A stretch of DNA of 17,348 bases from Candidatus Cloacimonadota bacterium (GTDB lineage Bacteria > Cloacimonadota > Cloacimonadia > Cloacimonadales > Cloacimonadaceae): the NCBI GenBank assembly GCA_028681035.1, contig JAQUJJ010000075.1, positions 1 through 17,348 on the forward strand. Direction: 5' to 3'. Made by a program: the position numbers and the translations under genes. How positions within the stretch are numbered: position 1 is the stretch's first letter; every line of letters starts with the position of its first letter. The notes beneath the pieces were generated by a model, which was not told the origin of the DNA, made no database searches, and saw nothing but the letters and a program-made list of their open reading frames with translations. Shown here piece after piece: positions 1 to 6,105 of the stretch.

Positions 1-953
1 ATGATTTGGCATACGGTGCAGACTTTCTCTCTCCCATAGCATACGGCATTCGTTTGGGAGCTTCTGCGCTTACTTATCGAACTCTGGGAGCAACCGTGTA
101 TAACCAGAGGGATGTATTTGCCAGCAGAGTGCAAGTAGCATGGAGTAATCTGGATGCCTATGGTGAATATGCCAACAGCGAAACCTATAAACAAGTGGGG
201 CTTTCCACCGGCTTTGGCAGCGCCATCTATGCTAACGCTGACTATAATCTTGGCAAGCTTCAATTGGGCGCGGCTTACAAAAAATACGAGGATTTTCAAT
301 ACCGTCTGCACGATTTGGCGACGGCAAACTATCACAGCGAAACGCTCTCTGATGCCTTGGCAACCGGATTGGATGAAGAAGGCTGGCAGGCACGCGGAAC
401 ACTATCTATCACTTCAAGCTTAAGCTTATATGCTGACTATGCGGAAGCATGGGACAGCCCTAAAACCAAGCAAATGAACGACCTTTACACTTCGCTGGAC
501 TGGATTGTGGATAGCACTACAATGGGCATCGCCTATTCTCAAGTAGAGAAAGCTGATGATGTAAACCGCTATTGGCAGAAGGAGAGCACGCCCGCTTTGT
601 CCTTTGGTTTACCCGTGTTTGGCAAGCCCGTGTTTGTGAAAGCCGATTTTATGATCTCAGAAAAGCAGATTTATGCAGTAACGGGCAAGCACTACGAACC
701 TAAAATCCAATCTGACCTCAGCATCGGCAAGCTTGCCATTTCCCTTGGAGCACAGAGTAATTGGGCTGATTTTGAAGCTGTTATAGACAGCCGTTACTGG
801 GCGTTCATGGAAGCTAAATATCCCATCGCCAGCCATAGCGACTTAGTTATCTTTGGTGGCAAAGAAGCCGGTGGAAAGGTCTGCCGCAATGGAGTCTGCC
901 GCTATGTTTCTGCTTTTGAGGGTTTAAAAGTAGAGCTTAGCACCCGTTTTTAA
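1..953 (+). CDS. Outer-membrane beta-barrel protein, 3' part (5' end outside window)
   Basis: The reading frame is already open at the left edge (codons from position 3), so the start and signal peptide lie outside; 316 codons are visible. The protein alternates short amphipathic strands with polar turns, is rich in Tyr, Gly and Ala, and ends in ...STRF with a terminal Phe, the usual signature of a barrel inserted by the BAM complex. Just before the last strand two cysteines sit in CRNGVC (codons at 882-884 and 897-899), probably a disulfide-closed loop. This C-terminal pattern resembles Bacteroidota-type DUF6029 barrel proteins, but that assignment is from memory and tentative. The Omp28-like gene starts 24 bp downstream on the same strand, so the two are probably cotranscribed. 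Substrate or function is unknown; a porin or structural barrel are both possible. Confidence 0.7.
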   Translation, partial: DLAYGADFLSPIAYGIRLGASALTYRTLGATVYNQRDVFASRVQVAWSNLDAYGEYANSETYKQVGLSTGFGSAIYANADYNLGKLQLGAAYKKYEDFQYRLHDLATANYHSETLSDALATGLDEEGWQARGTLSITSSLSLYADYAEAWDSPKTKQMNDLYTSLDWIVDSTTMGIAYSQVEKADDVNRYWQKESTPALSFGLPVFGKPVFVKADFMISEKQIYAVTGKHYEPKIQSDLSIGKLAISLGAQSNWADFEAVIDSRYWAFMEAKYPIASHSDLVIFGGKEAGGKVCRNGVCRYVSAFEGLKVELSTRF

Positions 954-977
954 AACTACTATTTTAAGGAGTATCTT

Positions 978-2318
978 ATGAAATACATTAGTTTGCTTTT
1001 AGCCTTGCTGTTTATCGGCAGCCTTTATGCAGAGGCGCAATACGTTCCCTACACTATTTTAGCAGAGGACTTTGGCTCCCTCACTTGTGGAGCATGTGCT
1101 GTGGCTTGGGAGGGATTGCAAGTGCCCCTATCCAATACACATAACGGCGAGTTCATCCTTGCCAAACTATACACTCAAAGCGGGGATTTAACTACTCCCA
1201 TCGTGCAAGACCGTTTCGATTATTACGAAGTTATCGGCATTCCAGCACTTATCTTTAACGGCAAAATACGGGTTAACGGCAGCGGAGAAGGTATCGCCGA
1301 CGGCAGCCTGTACAATGCCGCTATAAACCAATTCCGTTACAGCTCTTCGCCTCTTTCTATGGATATTACCAATTTCTCCACCACAACCGGTGTTTTAAGC
1401 GGCAGCATTGTGATGGTTTCTCCCACGGTGGAAATCACCAATGCAAAAGTGGTCTATTACCTGCTGGAAGATAATATAGGAGCTGCTGAAACCAAGGTTG
1501 TGCGCAGCATTTTATACGATGATATCAATCTAACCGGTGCAGGTTCTACCTTTAACTTCAGCAAAACATTCAGCATCAGCCCCACTTGGAATGCTGCCAA
1601 TCTTTGGGCTATTGCATCTGTCCAACTACCAGATAAAGCCATTGTGCAAAACGTTTCCACACTTCCCTTGCCCGAATATAATTTCCGTGCAGCGATGGAT
1701 TGGAATAATAACATCATAGGCTTGCCGAATATAGACTACACTTCTCAGGCTTTCTGGCTGTACAACATGGGAATAGCGGATAATTATACTATGCGCATTG
1801 AAGTGGATTCCGCTCCAGATGGCTGGTATTTTAACTATTGCGACGCTGACAATTGCTATTCTGGCAATATGAACGTGCCTATTAGCCTTGGCAATGGGGA
1901 ATCAAAGGACTTTCACCTGAACCTAATCATTGGCGATGCCGGCGTGGCGAATTTCCGCTTTGTGCTCACCTCTCCCAATCTTGGCACATACAGCATCCCC
2001 TTCCGCTATGCCATGGAAGGATCTGCCAATGATGATGATACGCTGGTGGAAAAGCCTATGAACCTCGGCAATATGTACCCCAATCCTATCACCACCAATG
2101 CAGAACTTACTGTAAATAGCAACAAGACTGTTGCTGCGGTGAACATCGATGTGTTCAATATAAAGGGACAGAAAGTGCAGAGTTTAACCGCTCACAATCT
2201 GGTTCAAGGCGAGAACCGCATTAGCTTTAGCCCCAATGCCAGCCTGCCCAATGGTATCTATTTTTACAAACTTTCTGGCTCGGCTGCTCCTGCGCTTAAG
2301 TTTATCTTATTGAAATAA
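978..2318 (+). CDS. Secreted Omp28-like thioredoxin-fold protein with C-terminal sorting domain
   Basis: 446 residues, preceded by a good AAGGAG site 7 bases upstream of the ATG. Residues 1-18 form a Sec signal peptide ending near YAEA. A thioredoxin-like domain follows, with a CGAC redox motif at C37-C40 and the expected cis-proline segment IGIPALIF at 86-93 (P89). The middle region (about 110-350) is beta-rich and looks like Ig-type modules. The C-terminus, from NMYPNP at 365 to ILLK at 446, matches the type IX secretion/FlgD-like sorting domain: YPNP, then a V-x-I-D-V-F-N-I-K-G-Q strand, then NGIYFYKL. By analogy with Omp28-related proteins it should be exported to the cell surface. The CGAC motif suggests thiol-disulfide chemistry, but activity is inferred only. 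It probably forms an operon with the upstream barrel gene, which itself carries a cysteine pair. Confidence 0.8.
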   Translation: MKYISLLLALLFIGSLYAEAQYVPYTILAEDFGSLTCGACAVAWEGLQVPLSNTHNGEFILAKLYTQSGDLTTPIVQDRFDYYEVIGIPALIFNGKIRVNGSGEGIADGSLYNAAINQFRYSSSPLSMDITNFSTTTGVLSGSIVMVSPTVEITNAKVVYYLLEDNIGAAETKVVRSILYDDINLTGAGSTFNFSKTFSISPTWNAANLWAIASVQLPDKAIVQNVSTLPLPEYNFRAAMDWNNNIIGLPNIDYTSQAFWLYNMGIADNYTMRIEVDSAPDGWYFNYCDADNCYSGNMNVPISLGNGESKDFHLNLIIGDAGVANFRFVLTSPNLGTYSIPFRYAMEGSANDDDTLVEKPMNLGNMYPNPITTNAELTVNSNKTVAAVNIDVFNIKGQKVQSLTAHNLVQGENRISFSPNASLPNGIYFYKLSGSAAPALKFILLK

Positions 2319-2335
2319 TCAGCTTGCTTGCTTGC

Positions 2336-2398
2336 ATTGCCCTATCATTGCCCTATCATTGTCCATGTGGAGGGCATTGGGTGGACAATGATAGGGCA
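2336..2398. repeat. 11-bp tandem repeat running into a 17-bp perfect inverted repeat
   Basis: ATTGCCCTATC occurs twice in tandem (2336-2346, 2347-2357), followed by a partial third unit. The second unit is also part of an inverted repeat: TGCCCTATCATTGTCCA at 2349-2365 pairs perfectly with 2382-2398 around a 16-nt loop. A further CTTGCTTG (2328-2335) has its complement CAAGCAAG just beyond the right arm. The element starts 17 bp after the Omp28-like stop codon, so it could end or stabilise that transcript, but no T-run follows, so it is not a standard intrinsic terminator. Confidence 0.75.
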
Positions 2399-2472
2399 GT
2401 TCAAGCAAGGGATGTGGAAAGCACTCTAAGAATTAAAAAGTTAAAAGTTAAAAGTTAAGCTGCGCTGTGAGC

Positions 2473-2638
2473 TAAGTCTGGAGTCGTTAACACCACTATT
2501 AGCTATCATTAGTCTGTATCCTCAGCGGTGTTAAGGACTACAGCGATGCAAAGTGGTGCTATTTACGCTGTAGTCCTTGCTGCCCCATAGTTTTAGGTGT
2601 CGTTATTCTTTTTATCGGCAGCAACGACTCCAGACTTA
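2473..2638. repeat. 166-bp cloverleaf (four-way junction) repeat element, full copy
   Basis: Four inverted repeats abut without a single unpaired base at the junction. The outer stem is 2473-2488 with 2623-2638, 16 bp perfect, left arm TAAGTCTGGAGTCGTT. Hairpin 1 is 2489-2532, with a 6-bp stem AACACC/GGTGTT and a 32-nt loop. Hairpin 2 is 2533-2578, with a 13-bp perfect stem AAGGACTACAGCG and a 20-nt loop. Hairpin 3 is 2579-2622, with a 6-bp stem GCTGCC/GGCAGC and a 32-nt loop. The hairpins are 44, 46 and 44 nt long. A half-copy lies at 3087-3163. It may be a non-autonomous mobile repeat or a structured RNA; no transposase is nearby. I do not recognise a named family. Confidence 0.8.
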
Positions 2639-2857
2639 ATCATTCTCAATTCTCAATTATTTAGCCTCTTTTCTCTTTCCCTCTTTTTTAATGATTCTTT
2701 TTCTCTTTGCTCTTTTACTCTTTGTTAAACCTTCGGTGCCTTCGGTGTTCTCGGTGGTAGAATAAGTCTGTGTTCCATTCCCAAAGTTATGAGTCTTTTT
2801 TTCTCTTTTACTCTTTTACTCTTTGTTAATCTATCTGTTAGCTGTGTAGTTATTGTG

Positions 2858-3035
2858 TCGCCCCAAGGGGCTTATTTTGGTTTTGGACTTATACGAGGGT
2901 CTTCGTGCCTGCGGCACTCCGAACCCGTCGCTATCGTATTTCGCCCTACGGGCTTATAGGTGACACAGATTGATTGATTACGAACTTATCATATTGGAAA
3001 GCGTAAAATTGTACATTACCTACGGGCTTATAGGT
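2858..3035. repeat. Cluster of short GC-rich hairpins and a duplicated 17-mer
   Basis: CCTACGGGCTTATAGGT is present exactly twice (2945-2961 and 3019-3035). A diverged relative with the same palindromic core, GCCCC-AA-GGGGC, is at 2860-2871. Between them, 2891-2939 can fold with ATACGA (2891-2896) pairing to TCGTAT (2934-2939), GGGT (2897-2900) to ACCC (2923-2926), and GTGCC-TGC-GGCAC (2905-2917) as the tip. The three core units are spaced about 74-83 bp apart. They look like dispersed intergenic repeats; no coding role is apparent. Confidence 0.55.
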
Positions 3036-3086
3036 TTTGCACTTCCACATTTCAATTGTTACTCGCTCTATTTATATTCTTTTATG

Positions 3087-3163
3087 TTTACGCTGTAGTC
3101 CTTGCTGCCCCATAGTTATGGGTACTGCGGAACTATATTTCGGCAGCAACGACTCCAGACTTA
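3087..3163. repeat. Half-copy of the cloverleaf element
   Basis: This block matches the right half of the element at 2473-2638: the right arm of hairpin 2 (3091-3103), all of hairpin 3 (3104-3147) and the right outer arm (3148-3163). All 41 bases of the arms and stems are identical to the full copy, while the 32-nt loop of hairpin 3 matches at only 19 positions and keeps its exact length. In this copy the loop gains its own ATAGTT/AACTAT stem (3112-3117 with 3131-3136). The left half is missing, with the break falling in the hairpin 2 loop. Identity continues for several bases past the right arm into AATTCTC microrepeats. Confidence 0.75.
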
Positions 3164-3312
3164 ATCATTCTCCATTTTCAATTCTCAATTCTCAATTGTT
3201 TAGCCTCTTTTCTCTTTTACTCTTTGTTAATCAATCTGTTACTTCTCTCTGTTTGAAACTGTTCAGTAAGATTGGCATTGACAGATTTACAGAACTTTAG
3301 CAGGGTTACCAT

Positions 3313-4380
3313 ATGAAAGAAATAGTAAGAAGAAGTACCCGACGCATCATGCTTGGCAACATCCCCATTGGTGGTGCTGCACCCATTAGTATCCAGTCTA
3401 TGTTATCAGTAAAAACATCAAACATCCCTGAGGCAAGCCGGCAGATAAGAGAATTAATAAGTGCTGGTTGCGATATTATCCGTTTTAGCGTGATGGATAT
3501 AGATGATAGTAAAGCCATAAAAGAACTAAAAAAAGTCTCATCCGCACCTTTGGTGGCTGATATACATTTCGATTACCGCCTTGCCTTGGCATCCATATCA
3601 GCAGGGATAGACGGTTTGCGGATAAACCCCGGCAATATAGGCAAAGTGGAAGGAGTGCAGGCACTTGTAGCGGCTGCCAAGGAACGTAAGCTGCCCATCC
3701 GCATTGGGGTGAATAGCGGCTCTTTGCCGGCAGAATTGCTCCAGAAATACGGTGTATCCGCCAAAGCAATGGTGGAAGCTGCCTTACAGCATATCCGCAT
3801 TTTAGAAGACTTAAACTATCAAGAGATAAAAGTATCGGTGAAGGCTTCGTCCATTCCTCTCGTTTTGGAAAGCTACCGTAAACTTAGCCAAGTGTGTGAT
3901 TATCCCTTGCATTTGGGGCTTACCGAGGCAGGAACCATGATGCGGGGCAGCATAAAGAGTGCCATCGCTTTGGGCGTATTACTGGAAGAAGGCATTGGCG
4001 ATACTTTGCGGGTATCTCTTACTTCCGATCCCGTTAAAGAAGTAGCAGTAGCAAAGGAAATACTGGTATCTTTGGGCTTACGTAAAGGGCTTTCGATAGT
4101 CTCTTGCCCCACTTGCGGACGCACCCGCATAAACCTAATTAACCTTGCCGAACAGGTGGAGGCTGCGCTATCCGCTTATGCAGATTACCCCGTTTCTATA
4201 GCCGTGATGGGCTGTGCGGTAAACGGACCCGGAGAAGCCAGAGAAGCTGATTTTGGCATTGCCGGTGGAAAGGGAGAAGGCTTGCTGTTTGCCCGTGGAG
4301 AAATCGTTAAAAAAGTCTCCGAAGATAGGCTTGTATCCGAACTTGTCGCCATGGTGCAGAACCACCTAAAGAATAACTGA
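3313..4380 (+). CDS. ispG: 4-hydroxy-3-methylbut-2-en-1-yl diphosphate synthase (IspG/GcpE)
   Basis: 355 residues, the normal length of the short bacterial form. The enzyme reduces methylerythritol cyclodiphosphate to HMBPP, the penultimate step of the MEP isoprenoid pathway, in the cytoplasm. The N-terminal TIM-barrel domain carries VADIHFDYRLA (81-91) and LRINPGNIG (102-110), and LGLTEAG is at 201-207. The C-terminal iron-sulfur domain has the three [4Fe-4S] cysteines in SCPTCGR (C265, C268) and MGCAVNGPGE (C301), with the conserved E308 as fourth ligand. All key residues are present. The start is the ATG at 3313, preceded only by a weak AGGG. The chromate-transporter gene begins 1 bp after the stop codon, so they are probably cotranscribed, though no functional link is evident. 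Confidence 0.96.
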   Translation: MKEIVRRSTRRIMLGNIPIGGAAPISIQSMLSVKTSNIPEASRQIRELISAGCDIIRFSVMDIDDSKAIKELKKVSSAPLVADIHFDYRLALASISAGIDGLRINPGNIGKVEGVQALVAAAKERKLPIRIGVNSGSLPAELLQKYGVSAKAMVEAALQHIRILEDLNYQEIKVSVKASSIPLVLESYRKLSQVCDYPLHLGLTEAGTMMRGSIKSAIALGVLLEEGIGDTLRVSLTSDPVKEVAVAKEILVSLGLRKGLSIVSCPTCGRTRINLINLAEQVEAALSAYADYPVSIAVMGCAVNGPGEAREADFGIAGGKGEGLLFARGEIVKKVSEDRLVSELVAMVQNHLKNN

Positions 4381-4381
4381 C

Positions 4382-4915
4382 GTGTTATTCCAGATTTTCA
4401 CCACCTTTCTTAAGATCGGAGCGTTCACTATTGGTGGGGCTTATGCGATGCTTCCTCTGATTCGTCGCGAAGTATGCGATAAGCATAAATGGATAAGTGA
4501 CGAGGAGTTTATGGATGGCTTAGCCGCTGCACAAAGCTGTCCTGGACCCATTGCCGTGAATATCAGCATCTATATCGGTTATCACCTTAGAAAAGGGAAA
4601 GGTATGGCAGTGGCGGTTTTGGGGACTATTATGCCGTCCATTATCAGTATTCTGCTTATTGCCATGCTGTTCAACCGCTTTGCCGATACAGTGTTGGTGC
4701 ACAAGGCTTTTCATGCTTTGCGTCCTGCTGTGGTAGCACTTATTGCGGTGCCCTTGGTGGAAATGGCGAAGAAAGCGGGCGTAACCCTGAAGAATGCTTG
4801 GTTTCCCTTGTTGATAGCCATTTTAGTGGGCGTTTTGCTAATTAGCCCCATGTATCTGATTAGTGTTACAATTGTGTTTGCCGTGGTGCAAGGACTAAAG
4901 GCTAAGAAAGCATGA
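4382..4915 (+). CDS. Chromate transporter family subunit, first half of a pair
   Basis: 177-residue hydrophobic protein starting at GTG, one base after the ispG stop codon; no strong ribosome binding site is visible, so translation may be coupled to ispG. It carries the CHR family signature: FLKIGAFTIGGAYAMLPLIRREV (in two parts, residues 10-32) and the CPGPIAVN segment at 53-60 followed by an IGYHLRKG turn, then several membrane helices to the C-terminus. It is a short single-domain CHR protein, about half the length of two-domain ChrA; the next gene supplies the other half. Members export chromate or related anions by proton antiport, and the physiological substrate here is unknown. Confidence 0.88.
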   Translation: MLFQIFTTFLKIGAFTIGGAYAMLPLIRREVCDKHKWISDEEFMDGLAAAQSCPGPIAVNISIYIGYHLRKGKGMAVAVLGTIMPSIISILLIAMLFNRFADTVLVHKAFHALRPAVVALIAVPLVEMAKKAGVTLKNAWFPLLIAILVGVLLISPMYLISVTIVFAVVQGLKAKKA

Positions 4916-5430
4916 TTTACCTGCAAATGATGCTCACTTTCATGAAGATAGGCTTGTTCAGCTTTGGGGGCGGATATGCAATTCTGGCGATGATTCGGCA
5001 AGAAGTGGTGATTACCAATCCCTGGCTTACCCAAACCCAGTTCATGGAAGTGGTGGCAATCTCACAAATGACCCCGGGACCCATAGCGGTAAACGCTGCC
5101 ACCTTTATCGGCTACCAGAAAGGCGGAGTGTTGGGAGCCTTGCTCTGTACCTTTGGGGTTATCTTACCCTCGCTGATTATAATGCTGATTGTAACCATCA
5201 GTTACTTAAAACTTAAGAAACAACCGTGGTTTATGAATGTATTTAGTAAGCTGCGTCTGCTGTCCGTAGGCTTAATTGCTGCTGCGCTGATTATGGTGTT
5301 CGGAGATGCGATGCGTGATTGGTTTTCTGGCATTGTGTTTGCGGCATGCCTGTTAGCGGGATGGCGTTTTAAGCTGAACCCATTCTATATGCTTATTTTA
5401 GCTGCTATAGTAGGGATGGTTTTTGGCTAA
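4912..5430 (+). CDS. Chromate transporter family subunit, second half of a pair
   Basis: 172 residues. The ATG overlaps the stop codon of the previous gene in an ATGA junction, typical of translational coupling and of subunits that act together. The CHR signature is repeated: FMKIGLFSFGGGYAILAMIR at 10-29 and TPGPIAVNAATFIGYQKGG at 53-71, followed by about four more hydrophobic helices. Paired short CHR proteins usually sit in the membrane with opposite topology and are thought to form one heteromeric transporter. It is the last gene before a strong terminator (5448-5475). The substrate is not determined by the sequence; sulfate or chromate-like anions are possible. Confidence 0.88.
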   Translation: MIYLQMMLTFMKIGLFSFGGGYAILAMIRQEVVITNPWLTQTQFMEVVAISQMTPGPIAVNAATFIGYQKGGVLGALLCTFGVILPSLIIMLIVTISYLKLKKQPWFMNVFSKLRLLSVGLIAAALIMVFGDAMRDWFSGIVFAACLLAGWRFKLNPFYMLILAAIVGMVFG

Positions 5431-5447
5431 TAATAGTTAAGCAAAAG

Positions 5448-5475
5448 AAAAGGGACACGACGTGCCCCTTTTTTT
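5448..5475 (+). terminator. Intrinsic terminator after the chromate transporter pair
   Basis: AAAAGGGACAC pairs with GTGCCCCTTTT around a 3-nt loop (GAC), with one A-C mismatch, and is followed by a run of seven T (5469-5475). It lies 18 bp after the stop codon. The A-rich left arm gives a short T-rich tract on the opposite strand, so it could also serve the convergent lipoprotein gene that ends at 5496. Confidence 0.85.
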
Positions 5476-5495
5476 AACAAATGTGAATTGAGAGC

Positions 5496-5777
5496 CTATT
5501 CTCCCGTAACCTTGGTTTCATATTTCGTCATGAATACCAACCAAGTCGAATTGAAAGTAACGGTTGATATCTTGGTGATACCCCCGTTCTGCGCAGCTTT
5601 GGCTATGCAGTCCTCGTCGTTCATCATAGGAAGAAAACCTAAATAACCAACCTGAGTGTAAACACCAGTTTTCTGTCCCAAGGGATTTGATGTAGCCGCA
5701 ATGGGAATATTGATGGTGCATGCTGCGAGCAGCATGATCAGCAACAGTGCTGATAGAATAAGAACTTTTGTCTTCAT
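5496..5777 (-). CDS. Small TRL-like family lipoprotein
   Basis: 93 residues. A hydrophobic signal sequence ends in the lipobox LAAC (L17-C20), so the mature protein is a lipid-anchored product of about 74 residues. The rest matches the TRL-like pattern: a GVYTQVGYLGFLPM segment (38-51), a short helix with DEDCIAKAAQNG (54-65), then GITKISTV (66-73), ending with a final strand KYETKVTGE. The family was named for association with a tRNA locus, but its function is unknown; no tRNA is seen here. The start is supported by an AAGGAG site (5784-5789 on the plus strand) with 6-base spacing and a good promoter upstream. It is transcribed alone, convergent with the chromate genes. Confidence 0.82.
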   Translation of the reverse strand: MKTKVLILSALLLIMLLAACTINIPIAATSNPLGQKTGVYTQVGYLGFLPMMNDEDCIAKAAQNGGITKISTVTFNSTWLVFMTKYETKVTGE

Positions 5778-5804
5778 GTAAAACTCCTTTTTCTTAGTGG
5801 CTGC

Positions 5805-5833
5805 ACGATAACAAAGCTAATTACTTATGTCAA
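5805..5833 (-). promoter_or_regulatory. Sigma-70-type promoter of the TRL-like lipoprotein gene
   Basis: On the minus strand TTGACA (plus-strand 5828-5833) is followed after exactly 17 bp by TATCGT (5805-5810). The -35 is a perfect match and the -10 matches 4 of 6. It lies 28 bp upstream of the ATG, giving a short leader with an AAGGAG site. Confidence 0.6.
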
Positions 5834-5876
5834 GCTTTTTTATCTTAAAAGCAATTTATAGGGTGAAATGGATTGA

Positions 5877-6001
5877 ATAGGAACACGGATTTTGCGGATT
5901 AAACGGATTAACACAGATATTCGAACAAGGTGTAATAGATAATCAACTGCTAAATTATTCCAGATTTACCTAAACTAATCCGCGAAAATCCGTGTTCCTA
6001 T
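5877..6001. repeat. 125-bp element with 25-bp terminal inverted repeats
   Basis: The left arm at 5877-5901 (core GGAACACGGATTTT then GCGGATTA) is the reverse complement of 5976-6001 except for a single extra base in the right arm (CG against G). Inside the left end the unit CGGATTA recurs. The sequence style (ACACGGATT...ACGGATTAACACAGAT) is of a kind seen as dispersed intergenic repeats in many bacterial genomes. It fills much of the 328-bp gap between the divergent lipoprotein and glgP genes; apart from this element, that gap holds only the lipoprotein promoter and leader on the left and a possible glgP promoter on the right. Confidence 0.75.
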
Positions 6002-6047
6002 CATTTTATTGGGGGGATGACTATTATCATCTTAGCTGTTGTTTCTG

Positions 6048-6075
6048 TTGGTTTTACTTTCTAATAGGCTATTAT
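6048..6075 (+). promoter_or_regulatory. Possible promoter of glgP
   Basis: TTGGTT (6048-6053) and TATTAT (6070-6075) are separated by 16 bp, matching the consensus at 4 and 5 of 6 positions. The predicted start of transcription, near 6082, would leave a leader of about 24 nt containing the AGGAGG site. This is a weak call made on position and similarity. Confidence 0.35.
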
Positions 6076-6105
6076 ATCCTCATACCGTCCCAACCAGGAG
6101 GAACC

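Larger units (their letters stand above)
2710..3231 (+). repeat. Three copies of a 19-bp pyrimidine-rich repeat
   Basis: CTCTTTTACTCTTTGTTAA occurs at 2710-2728, 2811-2829 and 3212-3230. Copies two and three share extra downstream bases (AATCTATCTGTTA against AATCAATCTGTTA). Each copy sits in a longer pyrimidine tract of CTCTTTT-like units. The first and third copies lie to the right of the two cloverleaf copies, so these tracts may be part of the larger duplicated block. Function is unknown. Confidence 0.65.
2319..3312. other. 994-bp gene-free, repeat-rich intergenic region
   Basis: No convincing gene is present. Open frames here are short, lack ribosome binding sites and run through the repeats. 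The region holds a tandem plus inverted repeat (2336-2398), a short A-rich run with a GTTAAAA unit repeated near 2435-2457, a cloverleaf element (2473-2638) and its half-copy (3087-3163), AATTCTC-type microrepeats after each copy, three copies of a 19-bp pyrimidine-rich motif, and a cluster of GC-rich hairpins (2858-3035). The ispG promoter should lie at its right end; a TTGACA at 3278-3283 is visible but no good -10 follows at 16-18 bp. Confidence 0.75.

Noticed and set aside
2473..2638. Reading the cloverleaf as an integron attC site
   Set aside because: The expected RYYYAAC and GTTRRRY core sites at the ends are missing, there is no integrase and no cassette-like gene array.
2336..3231. 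CRISPR array from the repeated motifs
   Set aside because: Repeats differ in length and spacing, there are no regular spacers, and no cas genes are in the window.
3037..3300. 87-codon plus-strand open frame in the repeat-rich gap
   Set aside because: It runs through the half-copy of the cloverleaf and pyrimidine repeats, has no ribosome binding site, and its Leu/Phe/Ser-rich translation looks like repeat DNA read by chance.
5992..6105. Upstream in-frame extension of glgP from a GTG at 5992 (38 extra residues)
   Set aside because: The extension overlaps an inverted repeat, encodes an unusual Phe/Tyr/Cys-rich stretch not found in phosphorylases, and a good AGGAGG site precedes the ATG at 6106.
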